Assembly (NCBI GenBank): GCA_005408345.1 | Contig: SEMN01000088.1 | Location: 1,425,899 to 1,489,898, forward strand | From: Macquaria australasica | Taxonomy: Eukaryota > Chordata > Actinopteri > Centrarchiformes > Percichthyidae | Direction: 5' to 3' | Length of the DNA: 64,000 nt | In this document: positions 38,570 through 46,332 of the stretch, in pieces | Layout of the letters: each line of letters begins with the position of its first letter | Position numbering within the stretch: position 1 is the first letter of the stretch | Notes under the pieces: model-generated | The model's input: the letters and a program-made list of their open reading frames with translations, nothing else | The model's database searches: none | Told to the model about the DNA's origin: nothing | Program-made: the position numbers and the translations under genes

Positions 38570-39624
38570 TGAGAGAGAGAGAGAGAGATGTAGCTTCGCT
38601 TTACGTCAGGAAGGTCATCATATAGCCCCGAAACGTGCCTTTCTGACATAGAGCAAGGCATGCGGACTTCATTTAAAAATCTGGCAATTTTTATTCGCCG
38701 TGTTTATACGCAAAGCTACTCATGAAAGAATGCGAGTTTAGGTGCTTTCTGATTGTCAAGAGACCACTTCTCAATTCGGCATGAATTTAAAACATCAACA
38801 TGTAACTTACTGCAGTACAAGTACACTTTTATTTAGAATGAACTCTGCTCGCCAACGTATCTTATGAGGGAAGATGACTGAGGGCGACCAGTTGTAAAAG
38901 TTGAAATTTCATTCAAATAAGTCTTGCTACATATGCTGAAGTAATGCCGAATTCAATAGTATGCCGTAAAAACTCTAATATTTTCTCAAGTTATCTTCTA
39001 CCTTGTGTGCAGGTCCTCTGACGGATGAAGAAACGCTACATTGCGAGATTTTTAAAGGGAGTTCGGCGAAAGGGCTCAAGCCACATAACGGCGCGTACAC
39101 CTCGATATGACGCTTCCTGCACGGTAAGAATGCTTCAAGAATAAAATAATCACTTGCACAGACCGCACAAAGAAATCCAATTGTGATTTATCTTCGCTTC
39201 AGTAACTAATAATTCACCGCAAACATTAGGAGACCGGGATTTCTGGAAACGAACTGGAAATCCGACCACTCGCCACGCAGACAATCGATGAGCCATGTAA
39301 AGCGGCTTTGCGTTACACGCTGCACATCAAATGTGATGACCAAAAACACCTAAACGCTCATTTTCAGCGACGAAAAAGGGGGTACAGCCGGAAAACAACG
39401 GAACCACATCGTTAAAGATAAAAGAAGAGGTTCAACAAAGCGTTAATGCAAAGCAAATTCCTTACGGCACTTTGGTTCTTCGGGGAACAGAGAATACCCA
39501 CCTTCTCATTGAGTCGAAGGATTTGGTCCATTTTGTCGTCGTTTTGTAAAAGCTCCCTCAGCTCGCTTGTGCTTAAAGCCCTGTAGCCGTCGGGACAACT
39601 GTTTGCCTCCTTCAAGTTGGACAT
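13379..39624 (-). CDS. vps37d: Vps37D, ESCRT-I subunit (gene-level entry, 4 coding exons)
   Basis: VPS37 proteins are core subunits of ESCRT-I, with TSG101, VPS28 and MVB12/UBAP1. They sort ubiquitinated cargo into multivesicular endosomes. Four exons join with matching phases: 39624-39502, 33783-33612, 21055-20973 and 13918-13379, 918 nt in all, giving 305 residues. The N-terminal part (about residues 15-175) is the helical Mod(r)/VPS37 domain (ALSTSELRELLQNDDKMDQI, then helical heptads to RRAQAEKMQE). Residues about 180-305 form a Pro/Gln-rich tail ending in QQPELPYR. The tail end resembles the QPEPPHR end of human VPS37D, which argues for D rather than B or C. Human VPS37D is shorter (251 residues). 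The start ATG has A at -3. The ortholog call is from recalled family sequences, not an alignment. Confidence 0.88.
14941..15262 (-). repeat. Interspersed repeat, 'GGCTGCAACTAATGATT' family
   Basis: Begins AGGGCTGCAACTAATGATTG and ends near ACTAATCGATTAATTGACTG. The interior contains CATTTGAGAAGCTGGAAC, the reverse complement of the block seen at 16340, 25050 and 34280. ATCGATTAAT-type ends are present at both sides. It is a non-coding dispersed element. Confidence 0.6.
16240..16480 (+). repeat. Interspersed repeat, 'GGCTGCAACTAATGATT' family
   Basis: Shares TTCCAGCTTCTCAAATGTGAGGATTTTCTGC and ATCGATTAATCATTTCAG with the other copies, in the opposite orientation to the copy at 14941. Confidence 0.5.
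19782..20481. mobile_element. 700-bp MITE-like element with terminal inverted repeats
   Basis: The left end AATAGAGTGCTGCAGG recurs inverted at the right end as CCTGCAGCACTCTATT. Inside these, GTTAGCA, then CCTGGTTCCCT (left), pairs loosely with AGGGAACCGG, then TGCTAAC (right). The interior is non-coding on both strands. It is best read as a non-autonomous cut-and-paste transposon in vps37d intron 3. The flanks GAGGTA and GGAAAA show no clear target-site duplication. Confidence 0.6.
20973..21055 (-). CDS. vps37d: vps37d coding exon 3 (83 nt)
   Basis: A short exon between TTGCAG|AGG and GAG|GTAAAA. With the carried-over G it encodes EAHVQKHSLQTTQNLLQEEV and ARAEEHSE. It restores phase 0 for exon 4. 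The phase fit on both sides and the helical composition support it strongly. Confidence 0.85.
23538..24122 (+). repeat. Interspersed repeat, 'GGCTGCAACTAATGATT' family, split copy
   Basis: The left end AGCTGAAAGGATAAGTCGATTAATT and the right end AATAATTATTAGTTGCAGCCCC match the family's opposite ends. About 470 bases of unrelated sequence lie between them, suggesting a later insertion or a long variant. Confidence 0.45.
24930..25480 (+). repeat. Two adjacent copies of the 'GGCTGCAACTAATGATT' family
   Basis: The first copy (24930-25268) ends AATAATCATTGGTTGCAGCCCT. A second, truncated copy follows at once (25268-25480) with AATGTGAATATCTGC and TTGGATTTTGGATGGTTAAAC blocks in the same order. 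It is a back-to-back arrangement in the same orientation. Confidence 0.5.
26725..26935 (+). mobile_element. Possible 3' tail of an L2/CR1-like non-LTR retrotransposon
   Basis: The plus frame reads KLKTHLFSLTFI then stop, resembling the conserved C-terminal end of fish L2-like reverse-transcriptase ORFs. After an AT-rich stretch comes CTCTATAAATAAAGTTTGAT followed by short GATTGATTGAT-type repeats, a typical 3' end of such elements. No reverse-transcriptase domain is present, so this would be a 5'-truncated copy. Confidence 0.4.
33612..33783 (-). CDS. vps37d: vps37d coding exon 2
   Basis: Encodes residues 42-98, beginning FQDLQVDREMLL and ending WEKQSQL. The acceptor is GTTCAG|TTT and the donor is CTTG|GTGAGT. 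It runs from phase 0 to phase 1 (172 nt). The heptad-rich composition fits the coiled stalk of ESCRT-I. Confidence 0.87.
34170..34470 (+). repeat. Interspersed repeat, 'GGCTGCAACTAATGATT' family, near complete
   Basis: Runs from GATGGAATGATTAATTGATTAG to AATAATCATTAGTTGCAGCCCT, about 300 bp. It carries the TCTTAAATGTGAGGATTTG and GGACTGTTGCTTGGACAAAA blocks in the usual order. Confidence 0.6.
35329..35355. repeat. (TAC)n microsatellite
   Basis: About nine tandem TAC/ACT trinucleotides in vps37d intron 1. Confidence 0.9.
36850..37135 (+). repeat. Interspersed repeat, 'AGCGCGTTTCATCTCGTTGTTTTGGTTTT' family
   Basis: Matches 60165-60545 in order: TCGTTGTTTTGGTTTT, GCAACTTTACAGT, AAGCTCTGATAAA, TGGAGCATTTAGCAGCTA, GTGTTTACAGCTTGTTACTG. 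The two copies lie in different genes. Confidence 0.55.
37349..37425. repeat. (TA)n / (CA)n-type microsatellite
   Basis: About 18 TA units followed by degenerate TACA and ACAC repeats, in vps37d intron 1. Confidence 0.9.
38536..38588. repeat. Compound (TG)n(GA)n microsatellite
   Basis: About ten TG units run directly into a GA tract with one interrupting T, in vps37d intron 1. Confidence 0.9.
39502..39624 (-). CDS. vps37d: vps37d coding exon 1
   Basis: Encodes residues 1-41, from MSNLKEANSC to ILRLNEK. The minus-strand ATG is preceded by AAA (A at -3). The exon ends in phase 0 at the donor AAG|GTGGGT (GT at 39501-39500). The motif ALSTSELRELLQNDDKMDQI is the start of the VPS37 (Mod(r)) domain. 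Confidence 0.88.
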
Positions 39625-39732
39625 TTTATTCCTTCAAATTGCGGTTGAAGACGGTTTGGAAACATAAAGTCCGCACGGCGGTTACATCTCGCGCACATTG
39701 GAATGCGAAGCGATCAGCCCGCATGCAGCGTC

Positions 39733-39734
<2 letters not shown>

Positions 39735-39788
<54 letters not shown>
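39735..39788. repeat. (CA)n microsatellite upstream of vps37d
   Basis: About 27 uninterrupted CA units lie 111-164 bases upstream of the vps37d ATG. This is in the 5' UTR or core promoter, so length variation could affect expression. That effect is inference. Confidence 0.92.
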
Positions 39789-39790
<2 letters not shown>

Positions 39791-39851
39791 GCGACCTTCA
39801 ACCGTTATACTTCCTGTCAACACCTTCAAAATAAAGCTCGATGCTCCGGAC

Positions 39852-40362
39852 GGTGGAAAGTAACTAAGAAGCCTACATTTACTAAACTTTGAGGTACTTG
39901 TACTTTAAATGAGTATTTCCATTTTCTGCCACTTTATCCTTCTGCTCCACCATAATTCAGAGGCAAATATTTTACTTTTTACTCCACTACATTTATGCGA
40001 TAACTTCAGTTACTTTGCAGATTCAGGTCAACAATACAAAATATGATGTATTAGGCTACTGTAGGTTAAGAAAAGATAAGATAATAGGAGAACTTCGCAA
40101 GCTAGGAGTGTATAAAGTAGTTAAAATTACTCCCACCTTTACCATCTGCAACATTAAAGAGATTAACACGTTAATGCATCAATATGATCCAATATCATAA
40201 TGCACATTATTCTGAAATGGGCCATTCTGTATAATGAGTACATTTGCTTTTGGTACTTTAAGTATAAAATTGAATGCATGACTTTTACTAGTAACAGAGC
40301 ATTTATACACTGTGGTGTTGCTACTTTTACTTAAGTAAAAGCTCTGAGTACTTCTTCCACCA
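39852..40362 (-). mobile_element. Full-length MITE-like element, 'ggtggaagaagtact' family
   Basis: The left end CGGTGGAAAGTAACTAAG and the right end GAGTACTTCTTCCACCAC form short inverted ends (GGTGGAA / TTCCACC). The interior has ACTCCACTACATTTATGCG, GTATAAAGTAGTTAAAAT, GAAATGGGCCATTCTG and CTTTTACTTAAGTAAAAGC blocks. At about 510 bp it is the most complete copy in the window and shows how the fragments at 890, 2808, 42412, 49441 and 50060 fit together. No ORF. Confidence 0.6.
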
Positions 40363-40380
40363 CTGGTGTACTGAATTCCT

Positions 40381-40640
40381 ATTCTGATAATTGATTAATC
40401 GTTTCAATCATTTTCAAAGCAAAAACACCAAACATTCCCTCGCTTCACTTTCTACATGCTGAGGATTTGCTGCTTCTCTTTTCTCTTTAGGTTCTGGACT
40501 GTTGGTTGGACAAAACAAGCAACTTCATGACATTAAATCAGGGTTTTGGAAATTATGACTGAGCTTTTTCACTGACATTTTATAGACAAAATGATTAATT
40601 GAGAAAATAATTGGCAGATTAAGTGATAATGAACAACAGC
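40381..40640 (+). repeat. Interspersed repeat, 'GGCTGCAACTAATGATT' family
   Basis: Contains TGATTAATCGTTTCAATCATTTTC, GCTGAGGATTTGCTGCTTCTC and GGACTGTTGGTTGGACAAAAC in family order. It directly abuts the MITE-like element ending at 40362. Confidence 0.5.
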
Positions 40641-42411
40641 AATAGTGGTAAACCCTACACATCAACGCAGGCCCTCTAACGCCTGGACTGTTTTCGATAA
40701 GGGCCTGAACGTGTCAGTTGATATTGTGCTTTAGTGGTGCATATTCCCAAACAAAGCTACACTTATTTAAATTACCACAAACCAATTGCCACATAGTGAA
40801 CATGCGGTTTTTTGGGGCCCATGCACGTCTGAATTTATTTATGTTTTATATTTTTTAAAACTGAGCCATACATTTTGCTCCTTAGTATTTTGTTTTAATG
40901 TTCTTTACTTTGTTTTAAGTATTTTATTTGTATTTTCTTACTTGTGTGCTGTGTTTTATACCTCTACCATTATGTTTTAGTGAGCTAAAGATGATTTTCC
41001 ACTCTGGTGGACAATGCTTTGCTTTTCTAGTGTTCCCTGCTCTTTTCTTTGCATATTTTCTCCTCCTTCATCTATTTTTGACATTGTATTGAATAGAAGA
41101 TTCACACATTTTTATTTGTCACTGTAATAGTGTTGATAAAGGTTATGTTGTGGCACAAATTGCCCTAAAAGGCTCATTACTCCATATCAGAGTGCCATAA
41201 TAGCAAACCATGACTTTTAACCCTAGAGCAATCAACACAAGGCAGATTTTAATCATAAAATTAAATGTTTTATGCATCAATATTCTTTTTTAGTTTCTAT
41301 TTTCGAACAGTATTGTCTCTTTATATGTATTAAACTGCTAGTGGTCATGCTGAAGAGAGTTTCTTTCTTCCAAAAGTTCCAAAAGCACCTTTAGCTCTAG
41401 CTTAACTTCCCTTTTAGATTTTTCAACATTAAAGTCCTCATCACAAGTGGCAGAATTTCTTCACTATAATTTTAGAGGCTGAGCGCCATTCATTGATAGC
41501 ACAGTTAGCATTCATAAGCAGTATATAAAAAATAATAAATGGTTTATAACGCACTATAATGTAGTTGTAAGCAGATATTAGTGTTTATTAATGTATTTGT
41601 CCTGTGAGCAGCCATAAGAGGCTGGTGTATAAACAGTCAGAATAACAATAAAGTCAAACACAGTCTTATTATTGTAAAACATGTCTTCATAGGAGAAGTT
41701 ATAATTGTTGTCAAATACTGTATATTAATAAACACTTCAACGTTTACATACTGCTTATAAATGCTAAATAGTAAAGTGTTGCCAAAATAATCTTTAATAT
41801 ATTATTAGTTAATTCTTCCACCAAGCAGTTGCACAGTGGATAATGGCTGCTAAGTAATATAGGCTAAGATGTGAAAATAATCTCATTTTATCACCATGTT
41901 ATTTCAGTGACGTTCATGTGTTTCAGCTGTTTTGTGCCCAAACTCCTCAAAGACTTTCACCAACGTTTTCTGCATCTTCTTGGCCTGCATTGTCTGTTTG
42001 GAGAGCCCCTGTGTGATCAGTTCACTAAACCCTAAACCGTGAGTGCAACATCCAAACCCACCCAATATCCATTAAACTCCTCAGGACCAAGAGAAGCAGT
42101 GACTGATGACTGACAAGATATAATTATGTGGTTAGTGTGAGGGATTATTAGATGTATGTAGGTCACCAAACTTTTGGTTTAGGGCGTTTTTTCATAAACG
42201 GCATCCAAATGATATTTTGTAGATTTTTGCCCTGCCCACAATCTAATATTTGGACTAAACAGAGTATAAACTGACTGAGAGGCTGCTAAGAGCCCTGCTG
42301 CCACCAGGCGGCCCCCAACACAACCAGAGACTGAAGTTACTCCAACCATTTTTGAACAATCAAATTCTGCTCAGGGCCCCCAAAACGTTTGGAAACATCG
42401 CTTTATTTTAT

Positions 42412-43246
42412 GCAGAGGTACTGTACTCAAGTATAATTTTGAGGTATTTTTGAGTGTTTCCATTTCATTCTGCTTTATACTTCGTCTCCATTACATTTCA
42501 GATAGAAATATTGTACTCTACTAAGGATTTATAGGCATTCATTAATAATTTATTCATGTTAAGAAAGCATTTACTCATCCTTTATAGATAATTTATAAAC
42601 CATTAATAAGAATGACTTTTGGGTTGCCAGGTTGTGGAAATATCCTCCTCCAGCATCATACTTGCTTTGTATTTTTAACTCTTCAAGAAAACCCTCCAAT
42701 GGACTGTTTGACCTCCATTTATAAACTACATATTAACATTTACAACTGCACACTTGACGGTTTACTATAAGAACCCTTAATTAATTAGAAATTAGAAATT
42801 GAAACCTTTTATTAATTACTTACTTTTTGTAGCAGAACTTTGTTTTTTCTTCTTTTCTACCTCTTTGATCATCTCACGACCCCTCAGATTTATCTTGTGA
42901 CCCTTCAGAGGGGCCCGACCCCTAGATTGAGAACCACTGGACTAAACTAGCTAACTGTTTATTAAAAGATAAACTAGCTCCACCTCGACTAGCTACAACT
43001 GTAAAATGCTACTTACACATTGATGCATCAGTATTAACAATAAATAATATTAGTCACAGGGTCATATTTTTCTGCAGAACAAGTACTTTTACGTTTGATA
43101 CTTTAAGTACATTTAGTTAATAATACTTCTGTACTTTTACTTAAGTGGGAGTCTGAATGCAGGACTTTTACTTGTAATGGAATATTTTTACATTTGAGTA
43201 TTGGTACTTTTACTTAAGTAGGATCTGAGTACTTCTTCCAGCACTG
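42412..43246 (-). repeat. 'ggtggaagaagtact' family copy split by inserted sequence
   Basis: The left half (42412-42525) has GAGGTATTTTTGAGTG and CATTTCAGATAGAAATATTGTAC. The right half (42965-43246) has AACTAGCTCCACC, TACAACTGTAAAATGCTACTTACACATTGATGC and GAGTACTTCTTCCAGCACTG. The 440 bases between are unrelated to the family and end in GATTGAGAACCACTGGACTA, itself a common dispersed motif. Confidence 0.5.
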
Positions 43247-43596
43247 AGGTTATATTATTATTAGTCCCCACACTTTGACTGTAACTGCCTTTGACAGCAC
43301 TTTTGACTTTCGGTCAGTCAGGAAATGAACTCAGGTTTGGTTTCTTACTGTTTGGTTGGCAGCAGGAGACCCACATCACCACTTTTTCTGACTGTTGCAG
43401 CAGCTTTTGCCAAACAGTAGTAAGATGCATAAACTCTGGTTTCAGTGGACACGGCGCTTGCTCTTTTTTGTGGATCAGTTACTAGTCAGACATGAACACA
43501 AAGTACTGACTTTCCAACACAGAAGGTTTTTGTTGTCAAGTGTTGCAGACGCACCCCTCCTCTCTCAGAACATGTGAATCATCATTTTAAGAGACT

Positions 43597-43833
43597 CTAG
43601 GCCGCTCTCAAGCTCTCTTTAATTCTGGAGGAGGTGGTGTTTTCAATGCGTGGGTATTTTTCATTCTTGTTGAGGAGCTGAGGACCAACACAGATCACTT
43701 TTGTGCTGCTGGGACCAATTTCATACATACGCAGTATGATGGGGCAGTGTTTTTCTCTTATGATCTGTGCAACAACCCGAGATAATAATGCCATTTTGAA
43801 TAATTTAATAGCTTTAATATCTTTAATACACAA
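43597..43833 (-). other. Unidentified short ORF, possible exon or gene remnant
   Basis: An open frame of up to 78 codons, or 65 from the internal ATG at 43794 (MALLSRVVAQIIREKHC), ends at TAG. The portion from IIREKHCPIILRMYEIG to RIKESLRAA has protein-like composition, unlike the low-complexity frames nearby. It could start at a splice acceptor (GTTGTTGCACAG|ATC). No upstream exon, promoter or family match was recognised. It may be a small gene, a terminal exon, a pseudogene or chance. Confidence 0.25.
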
Positions 43834-45357
43834 ACAATTCTGGCCCTAAGAGAACAAGAGGCTGAAGAACAAGGCAGAAAGCAAATCATATAGGGTAAAT
43901 TACACACACAAGAAGAGAACATATATTATTCATTGTAAAATAAAAGAATATTAAAATTGTTGTTTCTAGGCGCTGTCATGTTTTAAATAGTGTTCTGGTT
44001 TTTGAAACGAAAGCAGTAGATCTTTTCTCACAGCAGACATTTTGCCTTGTTGTTGCAGGAAAAGCACAGGTGGAACGCATTTTGTTAATGATGGCTCGGT
44101 CCATCAAGTCATGACAGTGAGCCTGCATGCACAATACAAGGACCCTGGAACTAGCCTAATGTTATAGCTTAATGTTATCAATTACACCTGTGCTTTTGCT
44201 GCTCTGACATGCCAAAATGTCTGTTATATAGTGAGCCTCAAAGGAGCTCAGAATGGGAAACTTTTTGGATTGGTTCACATCCAGGATTGAATTTTAAAGG
44301 TTAAAATTCATGTTAAGTTTATTGTGGACTCACCAGGAATAGGAAAGACTTAAAGCAAGACGGTGGACAGTTTTTTATGATGTGCACTTTTGTGAATAAA
44401 CAGTGACTGGTGCAAAGTTAAGTCATCATGACCTGTTAAATTACAGCCATTCCTTCCCTTTTAAAGCAGTGGCAGTGACAGGATATCTGCCACTAAAGAT
44501 TCTCTCAAGAGGAAACGGATATGCAAGAGGTACAAGATGTAAGTAAGGCTCACTGACATCAGGTGCAGAGCCAAAGCGGACCACAGGGGGCAGCCTGGTG
44601 ACAGGAGAAGAGGAATCCATCAGACAGTCCTTTGACTTCTCCAGTTCTCAGGCGGCATTCGACGTGCAAAAGAAAGGCAAAAAAGGAAAGATAACGTCTT
44701 TGTAATAACAAATGTATATTTAACTCTGTAAGCTGACATTTCACTTTGCGCAATGGGATTGATTTTAAAGGATGTATAAATATAGACTATTAGTGATATT
44801 CTATTTGTTATTGTCAACAAATCTGTCAGTACTTCCTGACTTCCCTACCCTGTCTGTGCCTCTCAGCCTCATGTCCATTTGTTCCTACTGAAGATGTAAG
44901 TTTTTAAAACCACATCACAAAATATAGTTTCACATCTCACTGTATTATTAGCAAATATTACTCAAACAGGAGTAAATTGAGCATTTGTTGGGGGCTATTT
45001 TCAGCTGTGGATTAACACATTTGGTGCTGCGGTGAGTATTTCTGGCAGCAGGTAACTCAAAATAAACCACAGGACTAATGTTAATTGTAAAGAAGCAACA
45101 TGTCACGCAGTGCAACTGTGTGACTCACTGATGTTAAAAGATAAACTGTTTTTAGACACACAATACTAATAATTACTAATAATAGATACACACACAATAC
45201 TTGTTAGTGGAATCAATAAATTGTTGGTGCTTGCTTTTAATGTGATTTGGTGACAATAATAAAAATGTATCAAATATGATTTTAAAATAATAAAAAATTA
45301 GAATTTCAAAGTTCTGTTCTGTGTGTACGGATTAAACAAATAAGATCTAACATGCTG

Positions 45358-45540
45358 GACAAAGCCAGGCTAACTGTTTCCCCCTGCTTTCAGTCTTTAT
45401 GCTAAGTTAAGCTAATCGCCTCCCAGCTCAACAGCTTTATAGTTAGCACACAGATATGAGAGTGTTATCAATCTTCTCATCTAACTCTCGGCATGAAAGC
45501 AAATAAGTGTATTGTGCAAAATATCAAACTGTTCCTTTAA
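45358..45540 (-). repeat. MITE fragment, 'AAGGAATAGTT' family
   Basis: Reverse-oriented partial copy: AGCCAGGCTAACTGTTTCC, GCTAAGTTAAGCTAATCG, ATCAATCTTCTCATCTAACTCTC, ending CAAACTGTTCCTTTAA. Confidence 0.55.
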
Positions 45541-46027
45541 ATGGAATAAAAATAAAATATGGAATCAAATATCCAGGTTTTAAATCAGAAACATAAAAAG
45601 TATAATTTTATTTTGATAGACCACCGCAGTCTGATCAGTTAGTCACAGGTGTTATCAATAATTAACGAATATTGAAACTATGTACATGCGTCAAATAACT
45701 GTTAGTTGATTGTCCTCTTACTATAAAATAATACTAACTATAAAGAAACAGAATAAATGAGCTAAAGGTTATATGAGTAATCAAACCCTTCTGCCCCTGT
45801 TGTTTGAATATCACTTATACTCTCAGTACTCTTTGTGCTTCTCTCCCTAAGTTGTTGCACACAAAATACAGATAACTTCATCTGTTATTTTCTTTTTCAT
45901 GAATAATACTAAAAAAACGGTCACAAAGAACTCGGTAAAGTCTTTCTGATCTTTCTGCTCAGCAGGAACCAGATAAGAAAGTCAAAAGTGTCTTTTAAAA
46001 TAATCTCCCTCCTGCTCTCTCGTAGTC

Positions 46028-46332
46028 TTATCCCACATCGTCGTAGTCCTCTTCATTCTGGTTTTCTTCACCTCCGATGTCATCGTAGTCCTCTGTGGAG
46101 ACGTTGTCTTCTGCTGGATCTGGATCCTCATATGGTGGAGGAGGAGGGAGAATCTTTTCCTCCTCCTCCATCTTCACATAGTCAGGCTGTTCGTCCAGGT
46201 TCTGCACATAGTCCGGCATGCTCTGCTCGTAGTCCGGCATGCTCTGCTCGTAGTCCGGCATGCTCTGCTCGTAGTCGTGAATGCTCTGCTCGTAGTCAGG
46301 TACCTCAGCCAGGTTCTCATAGCTTTGGGCCT
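46028..46332 (-). CDS. scimp: scimp-like coding exon 2 (signalling tail)
   Basis: Acceptor TTTCAG|AG supplies the two bases that complete codon 45 (Glu). The exon encodes residues 45-145: SYENL, five DYEQS/DYVQN units, DYVKM, an acidic run, LPPPPPYEDPDP and two EDYDD motifs, then TAA at 46030-46028. Strongly acidic and tyrosine-rich throughout. Confidence 0.7.

Larger units (their letters stand above)
33784..39501 (-). other. vps37d: vps37d intron 1 (5.72 kb)
   Basis: Bounded by donor AAG|GTGGGT and acceptor GTTCAG. It contains a GGCTGCAACTAATGATT-family repeat, a (TAC)n tract, a copy of the AGCGCGTTTCATCTC family, a (TA)n tract and a compound (TG)n(GA)n tract. No extra exon was accepted. 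Confidence 0.75.
39625..46027. other. Intergenic region between vps37d and the scimp-like gene
   Basis: Contains the vps37d 5' flank, a (CA)n tract, several interspersed repeats and an unidentified short ORF (43597-43833, minus), all listed separately. A candidate minus-strand AATAAA for the scimp-like gene lies at 45607-45612 (TTTATT on plus). No other gene is recognised. Confidence 0.5.

Noticed and set aside
44440..44660. Minus-strand open stretch upstream of the unidentified 43.6-kb ORF as a possible partner exon
   Set aside because: A frame is open, but the splice-site phase could not be matched convincingly and there is no family evidence.
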